Shown: positions 1 to 8,277 of the stretch, piece by piece | How positions within the stretch are numbered: position 1 is the first letter of the stretch | Layout of the letters: every line of letters starts with the position of its first letter | Assembly (NCBI RefSeq): GCF_022760175.1 | Contig: NZ_CP094326.1 | Coordinates: 248,001 to 312,000 of the forward strand | Reading direction: 5' to 3' | Source: Zhouia spongiae | GTDB lineage: Bacteria; Bacteroidota; Bacteroidia; Flavobacteriales; Flavobacteriaceae | Length of the DNA: 64,000 bases | Notes under the pieces: generated by a model | The model's database searches: none | The model's input: only the letters and a program-made list of their open reading frames with translations | Told to the model about the DNA's origin: nothing | Translations under genes and position numbers: made by a program

Positions 1-1640
1 ACATGATCAGGATCGTTTTTCACATCAAACTTGCTGTTAAAAGCCTGGATACTCCCGAAGAATAAAGGCCCCCATATTTCGTATATTTTTGTACCGTCTT
101 CTTTAAAGCGTTTTCTGGCTCTGATTTTCTTTGCATTCTCCCATGCAAAAACCAATGCCGAAATAATAACCCCAACAAATACGGCAATGGCCAAATCGAA
201 AATCACAGTCACCGCAGATACTATAATCAATACAATCGCATCTGATTTCGGAATCTTATTCATAATTCTAAAACTAGACCATGCAAATGTGTCAATCACC
301 ATCATGAACATTACTCCTACCAAAGCAGCTATAGGCACCTGTTCAATATATTTGTCAGCAAATAAAATAAAGATCAATAAAGTAACTGCCATCATAACTC
401 CTGATAAACGACCTCTACCGCCGGCATTAATGTTAATTACAGTTTGACCAATCATTCCGCAACCACCGGTACCTCCGAATAATCCACTCAACATGTTTCC
501 TGCTCCCTGTGCCACACATTCCTTATTTCCATTCCCCCTGGTTTCTGTCAATTCATCTACCAGGTTCATTGTCATTAAAGTTTCGATCAATCCCACCGAA
601 GCCGCTAAAAAAGCATAAGGTGCTATAAATTTTAAAGTATCCAGGTTGAAAGGCAGATTGCTCCAAAGTTCGGCCAGGTTCATCTTTTTAGAAATCTCAT
701 CAAATCCGTTCAAACCGGCTCCACCACCATCTCTGATAAAATCTCCTACATTAATGGATTCCATGCCTCCGAAAATTGACACAAATGTTACTATTAAAAT
801 AGCTGTTAATGCTGCAGGTACTTTGGTTGTTAATTTAGGCAGCAACCATATGATCAGCATCGTTAATAATACAAGTCCGACCATCGTGTATAACTTTGTT
901 CCTTGCAGGGCAGATTTTACGACGCCACTATCTTTTACCGAATAAAATCCGCCATTCTCTATATTATAAACTACCTTTTTTGTTTTGGCATCAAAAACTT
1001 GCGTATCAGACTTTACAAAAACCTCCTGATTAGTTTTATTGTTGATAATTGAATTTCCCTTGACTGAAAACAATGCAGCCCCTGAAACGATATCTTGCAC
1101 CTCGTTATCTGCTATTTTATACACCAACTCTTTAGATTCGGTTTTACGCATATTCTGTCCGAAAATATCCTTCTTATTTTCTTTGAACATTCCTAACTGC
1201 GCTATAAAAATAACTACTGCCAAACCATTTACGAACCCCATCATTACCGGATGTGGAATTAACCTTACCAACTTTCCCAGCTTTAATATCCCTGCCAGTA
1301 CTTGAATCCCCCCCATCAGAACCACGGCGGCCAATAAATAGAAGTACCCCATATTTTCAACAGGCGTATCAAACAACAGCCCTTTTGCATGCCCTTCTTG
1401 TATCATGTTTACAAAAATTACAGCTACGGCTCCTGCTGCTCCTGAAATCAACCCGGGCCTGCCGCCAAAAATTGCTGAAACAATACCTACTACAAAAGCT
1501 CCAAACAATGCTACAATAGGACTAATTTGAGCCACAAAAGCAAAAGCTACTACTTCTGGTATCATTGCCAGTGACACAGTTATACCTGCTAACGAATCGT
1601 CTTTTGCATTTGGCATTATTTTCCTAATAAACTCAGTCAT
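1..1640 (-). CDS. SulP family inorganic anion transporter (partial, cut by left edge)
   Basis: Inner-membrane SulP/SLC26 transporter for sulfate, bicarbonate or a related anion. The ORF starts at the ATG at 1640 (MTEFIRKIMPN) and stays open to base 1, giving about 546 codons. The first helices carry SulP patterns (SLAMIPEVVAFAF, then FGGRPGLISGAAGAVAV). Later come GLIETLMTMNLVDE and a GGTGGCGMIGQ loop. The last visible residues (GPLFFGSIQAFN) are the linker into a cytoplasmic STAS domain, which is mostly outside the window. Between two central helices, about bases 920-1195, lies a polar segment of roughly 85 residues that I do not recall in the usual bacterial SulP proteins. The family call is secure. 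The substrate cannot be told from sequence. Confidence 0.92.
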   Translation of the reverse strand, partial: MTEFIRKIMPNAKDDSLAGITVSLAMIPEVVAFAFVAQISPIVALFGAFVVGIVSAIFGGRPGLISGAAGAVAVIFVNMIQEGHAKGLLFDTPVENMGYFYLLAAVVLMGGIQVLAGILKLGKLVRLIPHPVMMGFVNGLAVVIFIAQLGMFKENKKDIFGQNMRKTESKELVYKIADNEVQDIVSGAALFSVKGNSIINNKTNQEVFVKSDTQVFDAKTKKVVYNIENGGFYSVKDSGVVKSALQGTKLYTMVGLVLLTMLIIWLLPKLTTKVPAALTAILIVTFVSIFGGMESINVGDFIRDGGGAGLNGFDEISKKMNLAELWSNLPFNLDTLKFIAPYAFLAASVGLIETLMTMNLVDELTETRGNGNKECVAQGAGNMLSGLFGGTGGCGMIGQTVININAGGRGRLSGVMMAVTLLIFILFADKYIEQVPIAALVGVMFMMVIDTFAWSSFRIMNKIPKSDAIVLIIVSAVTVIFDLAIAVFVGVIISALVFAWENAKKIRARKRFKEDGTKIYEIWGPLFFGSIQAFNSKFDVKNDPDH

Positions 1641-1762
1641 AACGGGTTATTTTTAAAGGGGGCAAAAATACTATTTATAGAACTCCCGACAAAATAATAC
1701 CTTTATCAAAAAGTTATCATTGAAAATTGTGAAACAAACATACACTACCCTTCAAAACCGGT

Positions 1763-2767
1763 TCAGTCAACAGACATTATCAGCTTTTTCCCTTTTGTCT
1801 GATTATTTTCCATTAACCGGTGAGCCTTCTGTACCGTTTCCACCCCCAGGCTACCAACCACATTGATAGCTGTCGGACTAATGATATGGTTCTTCACTTT
1901 ATCAAAAAGCTCCCCCAGTGCATTTCCATAGTATTCAAGTGGCTCAGAACCCGCCTTTAAGGTAGGTGCATAATTAGCAATGTTTACAACGGTTGTCGCC
2001 TTGTCAAACAACAGTTCCTTAGCACTATCGGTCGCTAGAAATGTTACATCAATATAAGTCCCGAAAACATCGACAAGTTTGGCACATATTTCAGAGATTT
2101 TTCCTCCGACCAGATCGATTACATATTCAAAGTACCCGACCCTTTCTTTCAGTACTTTGATGATATCCTCCTCCTTATAATTGATAATCCTGCTTTCATT
2201 TAATCCGATATTTTTCAGGTGTTCAATACTTTCATGGTTACCGGCAGTGGTATAAACATTTGCATTTCCATTCGCTAATAATAATTTTATAAGGACGGTT
2301 CCAACACCGCCTGCCCCTCCCGCTATAAAAACCGGTTTTTCTTTTGGGACCATCACTCTATTGAAACACTGTAGGGCTGTCATCCCGACCATTGGCATGG
2401 CTGCGGCCTGCTCAAAAGTTAAACCAGGAGGATTTTTAGCGATCAATTTGGAAGGAACACTTATATACTCAGCATATGTTCCGTTAGAAGCCAGGCTTCC
2501 CACATAGGCAGAAACCTTGTCTCCGATTGCAAACGAATTTACATTTTTCCCCAGCCTGACGATCTCTCCCGATAATTCTCTTCCCAAAACCGGAGACTTC
2601 AATAGTTTACTTTCAGTAGCCCCAAGCCGCATTTGATAATCAATAGGATTAAATGCTACTGCTCTTATTTTAATAAGCACCTCATTCTCGTTCACTATTG
2701 GTTTGTCCAGATTAACCAGTTTAAAATTTTCTGTTCCTCCGAAATCTTGTAGGGTTATTGCCTTCAA
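1763..2767 (-). CDS. NADPH:quinone reductase / zinc-independent alcohol dehydrogenase family
   Basis: MDR-superfamily oxidoreductase of 334 residues, probably a cytoplasmic NADPH-dependent quinone or enone reductase. The N-terminal GroES-like domain (about residues 1-125) shows VLIKIRAVAFNPIDYQMR and GRELSGEIV. The Rossmann domain follows with the nucleotide motif AGGAGGVGTVLIKLL at about residue 150. The structural-zinc cysteines of true alcohol dehydrogenases are absent, which fits the quinone reductase branch. It lies 275 bases downstream of the DUF4287 gene on the same strand, with a hairpin between, so it may be its own transcription unit. The physiological substrate is unknown. Confidence 0.88.
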   Translation of the reverse strand: MKAITLQDFGGTENFKLVNLDKPIVNENEVLIKIRAVAFNPIDYQMRLGATESKLLKSPVLGRELSGEIVRLGKNVNSFAIGDKVSAYVGSLASNGTYAEYISVPSKLIAKNPPGLTFEQAAAMPMVGMTALQCFNRVMVPKEKPVFIAGGAGGVGTVLIKLLLANGNANVYTTAGNHESIEHLKNIGLNESRIINYKEEDIIKVLKERVGYFEYVIDLVGGKISEICAKLVDVFGTYIDVTFLATDSAKELLFDKATTVVNIANYAPTLKAGSEPLEYYGNALGELFDKVKNHIISPTAINVVGSLGVETVQKAHRLMENNQTKGKKLIMSVD

Positions 2768-2788
2768 TGGATATAATTTTTTAAAAAT

Positions 2789-2837
2789 CCCGGGAACTCT
2801 CTTTCTGTTATTGTTCTTCGAGAAGAGAGTGCCGGGA
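2789..2837 (-). terminator. Hairpin between DUF4287 gene and quinone reductase gene
   Basis: A near-perfect inverted repeat (CCCGG-GA-ACTCTCTTTCT against AGAAGAGAGTGCCGGG) forms a stem of about 16 bp with a small internal mismatch. On the minus strand it is followed by a short, imperfect T-rich stretch. It could terminate the arsR operon. Because it ends 22 bases before the quinone reductase start codon, it could instead be a leader structure for that gene. Confidence 0.45.
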
Positions 2838-3042
2838 AATTAAACATGTTTTACGTTCTTTTTTGTACGATCGCTTTAATAAATCATAGCGCTTATAAGC
2901 ACTGCACAAGTTAGTAAAATATCATACAGAAACCATATTCATAAACAGGTACAGGATCAGGGTTTTAGGCTCTTCCGGGCTTATATACTCCTTAGAATCC
3001 ACACGACAAACAGGTAATCTCCCTGTCTTTTGGTGTGTCAGC

Positions 3043-3255
3043 TTATTTGGTTTTTCCCTTGAATGTAGCATAGATTGCCATAGCATGTCCATGCCCGAGT
3101 TTAAACTCATCTTTCAGCCAATTGGTGACCTGCGTTGCTTTTACAACTAATTCTCCGTTTCGTAAAAATCCTTTTTCCGCTGCCAATTTCCTGAAATCGT
3201 CAGGGGATTTTCCTGTTTTACTTTTTATATTGTCTATATAAGCCTGGAATGACAT
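3043..3255 (-). CDS. DUF4287 domain-containing protein
   Basis: A 70-residue cytoplasmic protein. It matches the DUF4287 pattern from the first residues: SFQAYIDNIKSKTGKSPDDF, then LKDEFKLGHGHAMAIYA near the C-terminus. The family is small and of unknown function, often found beside SRPBCC, DoxX and ArsR genes. It begins 5 bases after the DoxX-like gene and is the last gene of the arsR operon. Confidence 0.85.
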   Translation of the reverse strand: MSFQAYIDNIKSKTGKSPDDFRKLAAEKGFLRNGELVVKATQVTNWLKDEFKLGHGHAMAIYATFKGKTK

Positions 3256-3260
3256 AAGAT

Positions 3261-3647
3261 TTAGTTTCTATTTGGTACAACTGAATTTATTTTGTGATAA
3301 TTAATATAGGATACAGCTAAAATTGCCATAATGATCAACGGAAAAAAAGACTGAAACCCTATCCCATCTACTGCGAAATGACTAATAGCAGCAAATACAA
3401 GATTATAGGTCAACCCGGCATACGCCCATTCTTTTAGCCTGGGGTGCAACTTTGGGATCATCAGGGCAGCAGCTCCCATGACCTTAAATATGATCAATGC
3501 CACAGCAAAATAATCCGGGTACCCCAATGGCTTCGTGCCCGCATTCATATACTCTTGCGCAAACAACAAGGTACTTAACGGCATTAGTCCTTCAAACAAA
3601 AAGATAAAGGCTGTAGTTAACCAAAAAATGATTTTGTACTTTTTCAT
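3261..3647 (-). CDS. DoxX-like membrane protein
   Basis: A 128-residue integral membrane protein with four hydrophobic stretches. It is of the DoxX-like type, with features such as TKPLGYPDYFAVALIIFKVMGAA and KLHPRLKEWAYAGLTYNLV. Function is not established for this subgroup. Family members accompany AHSA1/SRPBCC and ArsR genes, as here. It starts 3 bases after the SRPBCC-VOC gene, so it is surely cotranscribed. Confidence 0.85.
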   Translation of the reverse strand: MKKYKIIFWLTTAFIFLFEGLMPLSTLLFAQEYMNAGTKPLGYPDYFAVALIIFKVMGAAALMIPKLHPRLKEWAYAGLTYNLVFAAISHFAVDGIGFQSFFPLIIMAILAVSYINYHKINSVVPNRN

Positions 3648-3650
3648 GTC

Positions 3651-4613
3651 CTATTTATTTTGAAAATTTATCATCCAATTAACCCCATACTTATCTGTCA
3701 AGCTCCCATAGTAAGCACCCCAGAACATATCCTGCAAGGGCATCTTAACCTTACCATCGACAGAAAGCTCCTCGAAAAGACGTCTTGCTTCTTCTCTCGA
3801 TTCGGGTTCCAGGTTGATATACATATTGTTTCCTTTCTCAACGGTCATTCCAAACTCCTTTGGAGCATCTGTTCCCATCAATATATGTCCTCCAAGAATA
3901 GGCAACTCAATATGCAAAATCATATCCTTAACCTGCTCTGCGACCGTCGGCTGATCAGGATCAGAAGGGATATCTCCAAAACGTTGAATTCCATTGATGA
4001 AATCGGTTTGAAAAACAGCCCTGTAAAAAAGGAAGGCTGCTTCTGTATTACCTGGAAAATTAAGATAAGAGGAGACTCTTGCCTTATTGTCGGGTTTATT
4101 TTTCTTTCTGAGGTAGAACTGAGATGCAATATACTGGTCTAAATTTTCCAGACCGGCGGTAAAGCCTTCTTTGAAGCCCATTGAGATTATTTTTTCAAGA
4201 TCTTCCAAAGTATCAAACGTTAACAATATGCTTACCAAAGTATCGTCTCCCTGGCTTGTAAAATGGTTTTCCCATTTGTTTCTGGGCAGCATGGTATTGG
4301 GACGCCCATCTGAATCGCAAAACCCGTCGTAAGAAGAAAAATATTTTTCAGGACTTATTTCAATATAATCCACCCTTACCCAATGTTCTTCATTTTCAGG
4401 ACTCACCATGGCATAAAGCCAATATCCTCCTTCTCTGAAATCCATTGTTTTTGTCTTTGTCACCCAAGGCTTTGGTGCCCACCATTGGTCTAGGATATCG
4501 GCTTCGGTCCAGGCAGCCCAGACCAAGTCAACAGGCGCATTAAAAGACCTATCGACCTTAATTTGATTGTTTTCTTTATCAACATCGAAGTTGAATAAAA
4601 TAGTTTTATTCAT
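3651..4613 (-). CDS. SRPBCC (AHSA1-type) and VOC (PhnB-like) fusion protein
   Basis: A 320-residue two-domain cytoplasmic protein. Residues 1-160 are an activator-of-Hsp90-ATPase-like START fold: RSFNAPVDLVWAAWTEADIL, WWAPKPWVTK, and a terminal LENLDQYIASQ. Residues 175-318 are a PhnB/3-demethylubiquinone-type glyoxalase fold: YLNFPGNTEAAFLFYRAVF, then FWGAYYGSLTDKYGVNWMINF. The two families are often neighbouring genes and are here one polypeptide. The start codon overlaps the arsR stop in an ATGA, implying coupled translation. The ligand is unknown. A sequencing error fusing two genes is unlikely, because the linker is in frame and has normal composition. Confidence 0.88.
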   Translation of the reverse strand: MNKTILFNFDVDKENNQIKVDRSFNAPVDLVWAAWTEADILDQWWAPKPWVTKTKTMDFREGGYWLYAMVSPENEEHWVRVDYIEISPEKYFSSYDGFCDSDGRPNTMLPRNKWENHFTSQGDDTLVSILLTFDTLEDLEKIISMGFKEGFTAGLENLDQYIASQFYLRKKNKPDNKARVSSYLNFPGNTEAAFLFYRAVFQTDFINGIQRFGDIPSDPDQPTVAEQVKDMILHIELPILGGHILMGTDAPKEFGMTVEKGNNMYINLEPESREEARRLFEELSVDGKVKMPLQDMFWGAYYGSLTDKYGVNWMINFQNK

Positions 4614-4930
4614 TTTTTCCGGTTTTTGATGGTTAATAATACACTATCGAGTTGGCTAAAGCGGGTTTCCCAAATTTTCCGGAACTGCCCTAACCATTTG
4701 TCTATTTCTTTCATTTTGTCTATTCTAAGCTGATAATAGATCTCCCTGCCTACCTTCTCCTGCTGCAATAACTCACATTCATTCAAGATCCTGATATGTT
4801 TGGAAACTGCCTGGCGTGTCATATCAAACTCTTCGGCCAATGCATTCGGCGTTAATGCCTGGGTTGCGATCAATACGAGTATTGCCCTTCGTGTCGGGTC
4901 AGCTATAGCCTGAAAAACGTCTCGTTTCAT
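4610..4930 (-). CDS. ArsR family transcriptional repressor
   Basis: A 106-residue winged-helix repressor. It opens with FQAIADPTRRAILVLIA, followed by the recognition region LAEEFDMTRQAVSKHIRIL and the wing LLQQEKVGREIYYQL. The metal-binding CVC motif of ArsR/SmtB proper is missing. That fits the non-metal subgroup that controls SRPBCC/AHSA1 genes. It is the first gene of the four-gene operon (arsR, SRPBCC-VOC, DoxX, DUF4287). A large palindrome at 4949-4990, just upstream of its start, is the probable autoregulatory operator. Confidence 0.92.
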   Translation of the reverse strand: MKRDVFQAIADPTRRAILVLIATQALTPNALAEEFDMTRQAVSKHIRILNECELLQQEKVGREIYYQLRIDKMKEIDKWLGQFRKIWETRFSQLDSVLLTIKNRKK

Positions 4931-4948
4931 TTGTAAACATTTTTTTAA

Positions 4949-4990
4949 GAAACCAATTGGTTGCTAATTTACACGCAACCTTTTGGTTTC
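4949..4990 (-). promoter_or_regulatory. Putative operator of the arsR-SRPBCC operon
   Basis: Two 16-base copies of GAAACCAAwwGGTTGC face each other across 10 bases: GAAACCAATTGGTTGC at 4949-4964 and its inverted form GCAACCTTTTGGTTTC at 4975-4990. Each copy is itself a near-palindrome (AACC-N4-GGTT), as expected for a dimeric winged-helix repressor. The site begins 18 bases upstream of the arsR ATG. Confidence 0.65.
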
Positions 4991-5124
4991 GCAAATTTTC
5001 TTTCACTTATTTTCCATATTTCTTTATTTTTAACCGATATCCCGACACTTATCAGCTCATTTCTCACCAAACTCTTTCCCCGATTCTATGAAATCAAAAC
5101 ACCCATCGATACCTCCTGTTTTTT

Positions 5125-5466
5125 TCATTCTTTAGAAGGCCATACCCCATATTTAGCTTTGAATTCCGAAGGCGTTGTCGGCTCACCCATATTCCCGTAA
5201 AAGTTTACTCTTTCATTCAGCTCTTTTAAATCTTTCCATGTTTCGTCATCTATTGATTTTTTATTAAACGAAGGAAGCGCTTCCGTTTTATAATAGCTTT
5301 TAATTTCTACTCTTTTATTAATCCTGATTTTTTGTTCAGAAGTTAGTTTACCGGCTATTCGTTTCCATTTTTCAGAAACAGGATTTTCAATTATTAAATC
5401 TGCCAGCAGGTCAATATCTTCCATTGTCAAGTTTCTCGGAAACTCTTCCGGGTTTATTTCTTTCAT
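5125..5466 (-). CDS. Hypothetical protein, 113 residues
   Basis: I do not recognise this protein. It is cytoplasmic by composition, charged and lysine/glutamate rich, with no signal peptide or membrane segment. Visible features are an N-terminal helix-rich part (TMEDIDLLADLIIENPVSEKW) and a C-terminal TPSEFKAKYGVWPSKE. It lies on the same strand 194 bases upstream of arsR, with the operator-like palindrome between them, so it is probably transcribed separately. Codon use matches its neighbours, supporting a real gene. Confidence 0.6.
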   Translation of the reverse strand: MKEINPEEFPRNLTMEDIDLLADLIIENPVSEKWKRIAGKLTSEQKIRINKRVEIKSYYKTEALPSFNKKSIDDETWKDLKELNERVNFYGNMGEPTTPSEFKAKYGVWPSKE

Positions 5467-5771
5467 AAATTAGTGCTTTAACTCTATAAAACATTTTGGG
5501 CTGTGCTTATTCTAATAAACCACAACCAAGGCATGCGGATAACACCCCTAATTTAATGAATCTTTTATATCCGCATTCTTGCCTACAATAATATCTGCTT
5601 AAATTTCGATAATCTTTTTTATCTGTAACAGACTATCAATCACGCTTAAAAACCATCATTTTGCAATTCAAAATTCAGTTCTTTTTCCTGACAAAAAAGC
5701 ACTTACCTCTCCTTAACAGCCCTACTTTATAAAAACACAAAAAACAACAATAAAACATGATTTTAACATAG

Positions 5772-5808
5772 TTATCCCCATATTATCCCAAAATTATCCT
5801 GTTAATCC
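5772..5808 (+). repeat. Phased TTATCC direct repeats
   Basis: TTATCC occurs at 5772, 5783 and 5794, exactly 11 bases apart, followed by TTAATCC at 5802. The first copy (TTATCCCCA) differs from the DnaA-box consensus TTATCCACA at one base. The others match less well. Helical phasing suggests a multimeric DNA-binding protein, which could be DnaA or an activator. Confidence 0.5.
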
Positions 5809-5821
5809 TTAATACATTCTT

Positions 5822-5838
5822 TATAGATAACATCTATA
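5822..5838. promoter_or_regulatory. Palindrome TATAGAT-N3-ATCTATA
   Basis: A perfect 7-bp inverted repeat with a 3-base centre, about 100 bases upstream of the M14 peptidase start. It could be an operator. No cognate regulator is identifiable. Confidence 0.35.
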
Positions 5839-5936
5839 GACTGTAAATTCATAGCAATCCATCAGTCCTGATTAACATTTTCTATATTTACCCTATAAAT
5901 CCAAACCAACTTACATTGAACATAATTACATACCAT

Positions 5937-7676
5937 ATGATCAAAAGATATTTTATCCTGCTACTACTTTTTTGCAACTGTACAACTAAAACAGACAGCG
6001 GCATACATGACTTCACCACACAGTTTGAAAAAAGTAATGGTACTGAAACGGATACCTATTCAAATGTTATAACATTCTATCAGGCATTAGCCAACAAATA
6101 CAGTCAGGTACATATACAGACCATCGGAACAACTGACAGCGGTGTACCGCTGCACCTGGTAACCTATAATCCGGAATCTCTATTTGACTTCCGTACATTG
6201 CAAGAAGAAAAAACCATCATCCTGATTAACAACGGGATACACCCCGGAGAATCTGATGGTATTGACGCCACCATGATGTTAATCAGGGACCTTGCAGAAG
6301 GAAGAATCAAAAGTCCGGAAAACCTTGTTTTAACTACAATCCCGATCTACAATATAGGTGGCGCATTAAACAGGAACACGAGTACAAGAACCAATCAGAA
6401 TGGCCCGAAAGAATATGGCTTTAGAGGAAATGCCCGCAATTACGACCTGAACAGGGACTTTATAAAATCAGACACCAAAAATGCCCTGGCTTTTGCCGAA
6501 ATTTTTCATCTGGTACATCCTGATATTTTTATCGATAATCATGTAAGCAATGGTGCCGACTATCAATATACCCTCACACATCTGTTTACACAACACAATA
6601 AACTCGGCGGCCCCTTGGGTTCCTATTTACACAATGAATTTCAACCCGCTTTGGAAGAAAAGCTAGCCGGGAAAAACTGGGACATCACCCCGTATGTAAA
6701 TGTCTTTAATAATGTTCCGGAAAAAGGATTCTCTCAATTCTTTGATTCTCCGAGATACTCAACCGGGTATACTACCCTCTGGAATACTTTAGGTATGATG
6801 GTCGAAACCCATATGCTTAAACCATACAAACCACGCGTAGAAGGGACCTACGAATTGATGAAAAGCATGATTGTCATTGCTGACAACGATCATTCCAAAA
6901 TTAAATCACTACGGAAAAATACGTTTAAATATTTTTACGGGGCAACCTCTTATCCGGTTCAATGGGAGATCGATACAAGCAAAACCTCCGTTTTAAAATT
7001 CAAAGGGTATGAAGGGTCTTTTGAGCAAAGTATGGTTACCGGGTCAGATCGCTTAAAATATCACAGGGACAAACCCTTTACAAAAAATGTGGAATACCAG
7101 AATTATTTCATCCCGTCAAAAACGGTAGAAATCCCGGAAGCCTACATGATCCCGAAAAACTGGTGGAGAGTAATTGACCTCCTTAAAAAAAACAACATTC
7201 AGATAACCGCCTTAAAGAATGATACTGTAATGAATGTCCAGACATACAAAATTGCCTCTTATAAAACCAGAAACAGTGCTTATGAAGGTCATTACCTCCA
7301 TTATGACACAGAAACATACACCTCTGATGAGGGGGTCGCTTTCAGAAAAGGGGATTTTTTGGTAAAAACCAATCAACCCGGCATAAGATATTTACTGGAA
7401 ACCCTGGAACCCGAAGCAACAGACTCTTTCTTCAACTGGAACTTTTTTGATACCATATTACAACAAAAGGAAGGTTTCTCTCCTTATGTTTTTGAAGATG
7501 TCGCTGCCGAGCTGCTGAAAAATGATCCGCAGCTAAAACTCGAATTCGAGCGAAAAAAACAACAAGATGAAAAATTTGCATCCGACTGGTACGATCAATT
7601 AGACTGGATACATAAAAGGTCTGATTATTATGAAAAATCACATTTAAGATACCCGGTGTATCGTCTTATGAGGTAA
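5937..7676 (+). CDS. M14 family zinc carboxypeptidase, secreted or lipoprotein
   Basis: A metallocarboxypeptidase of 579 residues, exported by an N-terminal hydrophobic segment (MIKRYFILLLLFCNC). The cysteines there may serve as an atypical lipobox. Zinc-binding HxxE is seen in NNGIHPGESDG at about residue 98, and the later histidine in FIDNHVSNGADY. RNYDLNRDFIK and the arginine/asparagine-rich segment before it fit the substrate-binding region of the family. I place the start at the ATG at 5937 rather than the TTG at 5916, because the signal peptide begins directly there. The 3' end overlaps the convergent NUDIX gene by 33 bases. Substrate specificity is not evident. Confidence 0.88.
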   Translation: MIKRYFILLLLFCNCTTKTDSGIHDFTTQFEKSNGTETDTYSNVITFYQALANKYSQVHIQTIGTTDSGVPLHLVTYNPESLFDFRTLQEEKTIILINNGIHPGESDGIDATMMLIRDLAEGRIKSPENLVLTTIPIYNIGGALNRNTSTRTNQNGPKEYGFRGNARNYDLNRDFIKSDTKNALAFAEIFHLVHPDIFIDNHVSNGADYQYTLTHLFTQHNKLGGPLGSYLHNEFQPALEEKLAGKNWDITPYVNVFNNVPEKGFSQFFDSPRYSTGYTTLWNTLGMMVETHMLKPYKPRVEGTYELMKSMIVIADNDHSKIKSLRKNTFKYFYGATSYPVQWEIDTSKTSVLKFKGYEGSFEQSMVTGSDRLKYHRDKPFTKNVEYQNYFIPSKTVEIPEAYMIPKNWWRVIDLLKKNNIQITALKNDTVMNVQTYKIASYKTRNSAYEGHYLHYDTETYTSDEGVAFRKGDFLVKTNQPGIRYLLETLEPEATDSFFNWNFFDTILQQKEGFSPYVFEDVAAELLKNDPQLKLEFERKKQQDEKFASDWYDQLDWIHKRSDYYEKSHLRYPVYRLMR

Positions 7677-8270
7677 TTTATTATACGCTTCGATTACAAG
7701 ACGTATATTCGGATAAGAATTTTGAAGCGACTGAAGTATTTTTTCATCGTGTTGCCATTCGGCCTTTTGAATCCCTTCAGCCCTCTGAGGCTTCAGTTTT
7801 CCTGAAAAATCAGTATTCATGGCATACCAGTAAGTTTCTTTAAGCTTAAAATCCCCGTTGCGCTTAAAAATATGATACGTCTTACATAGAAACTTGTCCA
7901 GCTCCAGCCCCTTCACCGCCGTTTCCTCTTCCACTTCCCTTATAGCTGCCTCTTCGATACTTTCACCGGCATCCAGTTTCCCTTTCGGGATATCCCACTT
8001 GCCATTCCTGTATATCATAAGCTTTTCCCCTTTAGGATTGACCACCAGTCCGCCGCCTGCTACCACTACAGGAACTCTTTTTTTAAATTTTTTCAAAAGA
8101 TTTTCCTTATCCGGATGGTACAAAAAAACACGGGCTACATCTTCGTTATTCAGCTGATTTACAACGTACTCTATATCAAAAGTATCTAAAAGAAATAACT
8201 TGTCATTCATCTCTTTCTTGACACTGTTTGTTAAATAGATAGGATGATCGTTCACAAAAACTTCATACAT
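7644..8270 (-). CDS. NUDIX hydrolase
   Basis: A 208-residue hydrolase acting on a nucleoside-diphosphate-linked compound. The NUDIX box is complete: G97 of GKLDAGES through REVEEE at residues 111-116, then the closing glycine. About 65 residues without clear similarity precede the domain (start MYEVFVNDHPIYLTN), as is usual in flavobacterial homologues. Possible ATGs lie at 8297, 8279, 8276 and 8270. I chose 8270 because homologues begin MYxVFVND, and the longer forms run into pyrE. The gene is divergent from pyrE with abutting or overlapping starts, and its end overlaps the carboxypeptidase gene. Confidence 0.88.
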   Translation of the reverse strand: MYEVFVNDHPIYLTNSVKKEMNDKLFLLDTFDIEYVVNQLNNEDVARVFLYHPDKENLLKKFKKRVPVVVAGGGLVVNPKGEKLMIYRNGKWDIPKGKLDAGESIEEAAIREVEEETAVKGLELDKFLCKTYHIFKRNGDFKLKETYWYAMNTDFSGKLKPQRAEGIQKAEWQHDEKILQSLQNSYPNIRLVIEAYNKLPHKTIHRVS

Positions 8271-8277
8271 TTGCATC

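Larger units (their letters stand above)
5467..5936. other. AT-rich intergenic region with phased repeats and a palindrome
   Basis: This 470-base stretch holds no convincing ORF. It contains TTATCC motifs spaced 11 bases apart (5772-5808), a 17-base palindrome TATAGAT-aac-ATCTATA (5822-5838), and a degenerate -7 element (TATATTTA) just before the carboxypeptidase gene. It probably carries the promoters for the divergent genes on either side. Confidence 0.5.

Noticed and set aside
2922-3110. 62-codon minus-strand ORF before the quinone reductase gene
   Set aside because: It overlaps the DUF4287 gene in another frame and has no protein-like pattern.
3660-4142. 160-codon ORF antisense to the SRPBCC-VOC gene
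   Set aside because: It is a shadow of the real coding frame, with no recognisable domains.
5772-5808. Possible replication origin from DnaA-like boxes
   Set aside because: Only one box is close to consensus, and no dnaA, dnaN or other origin-associated genes are near. Kept only as a repeat array.
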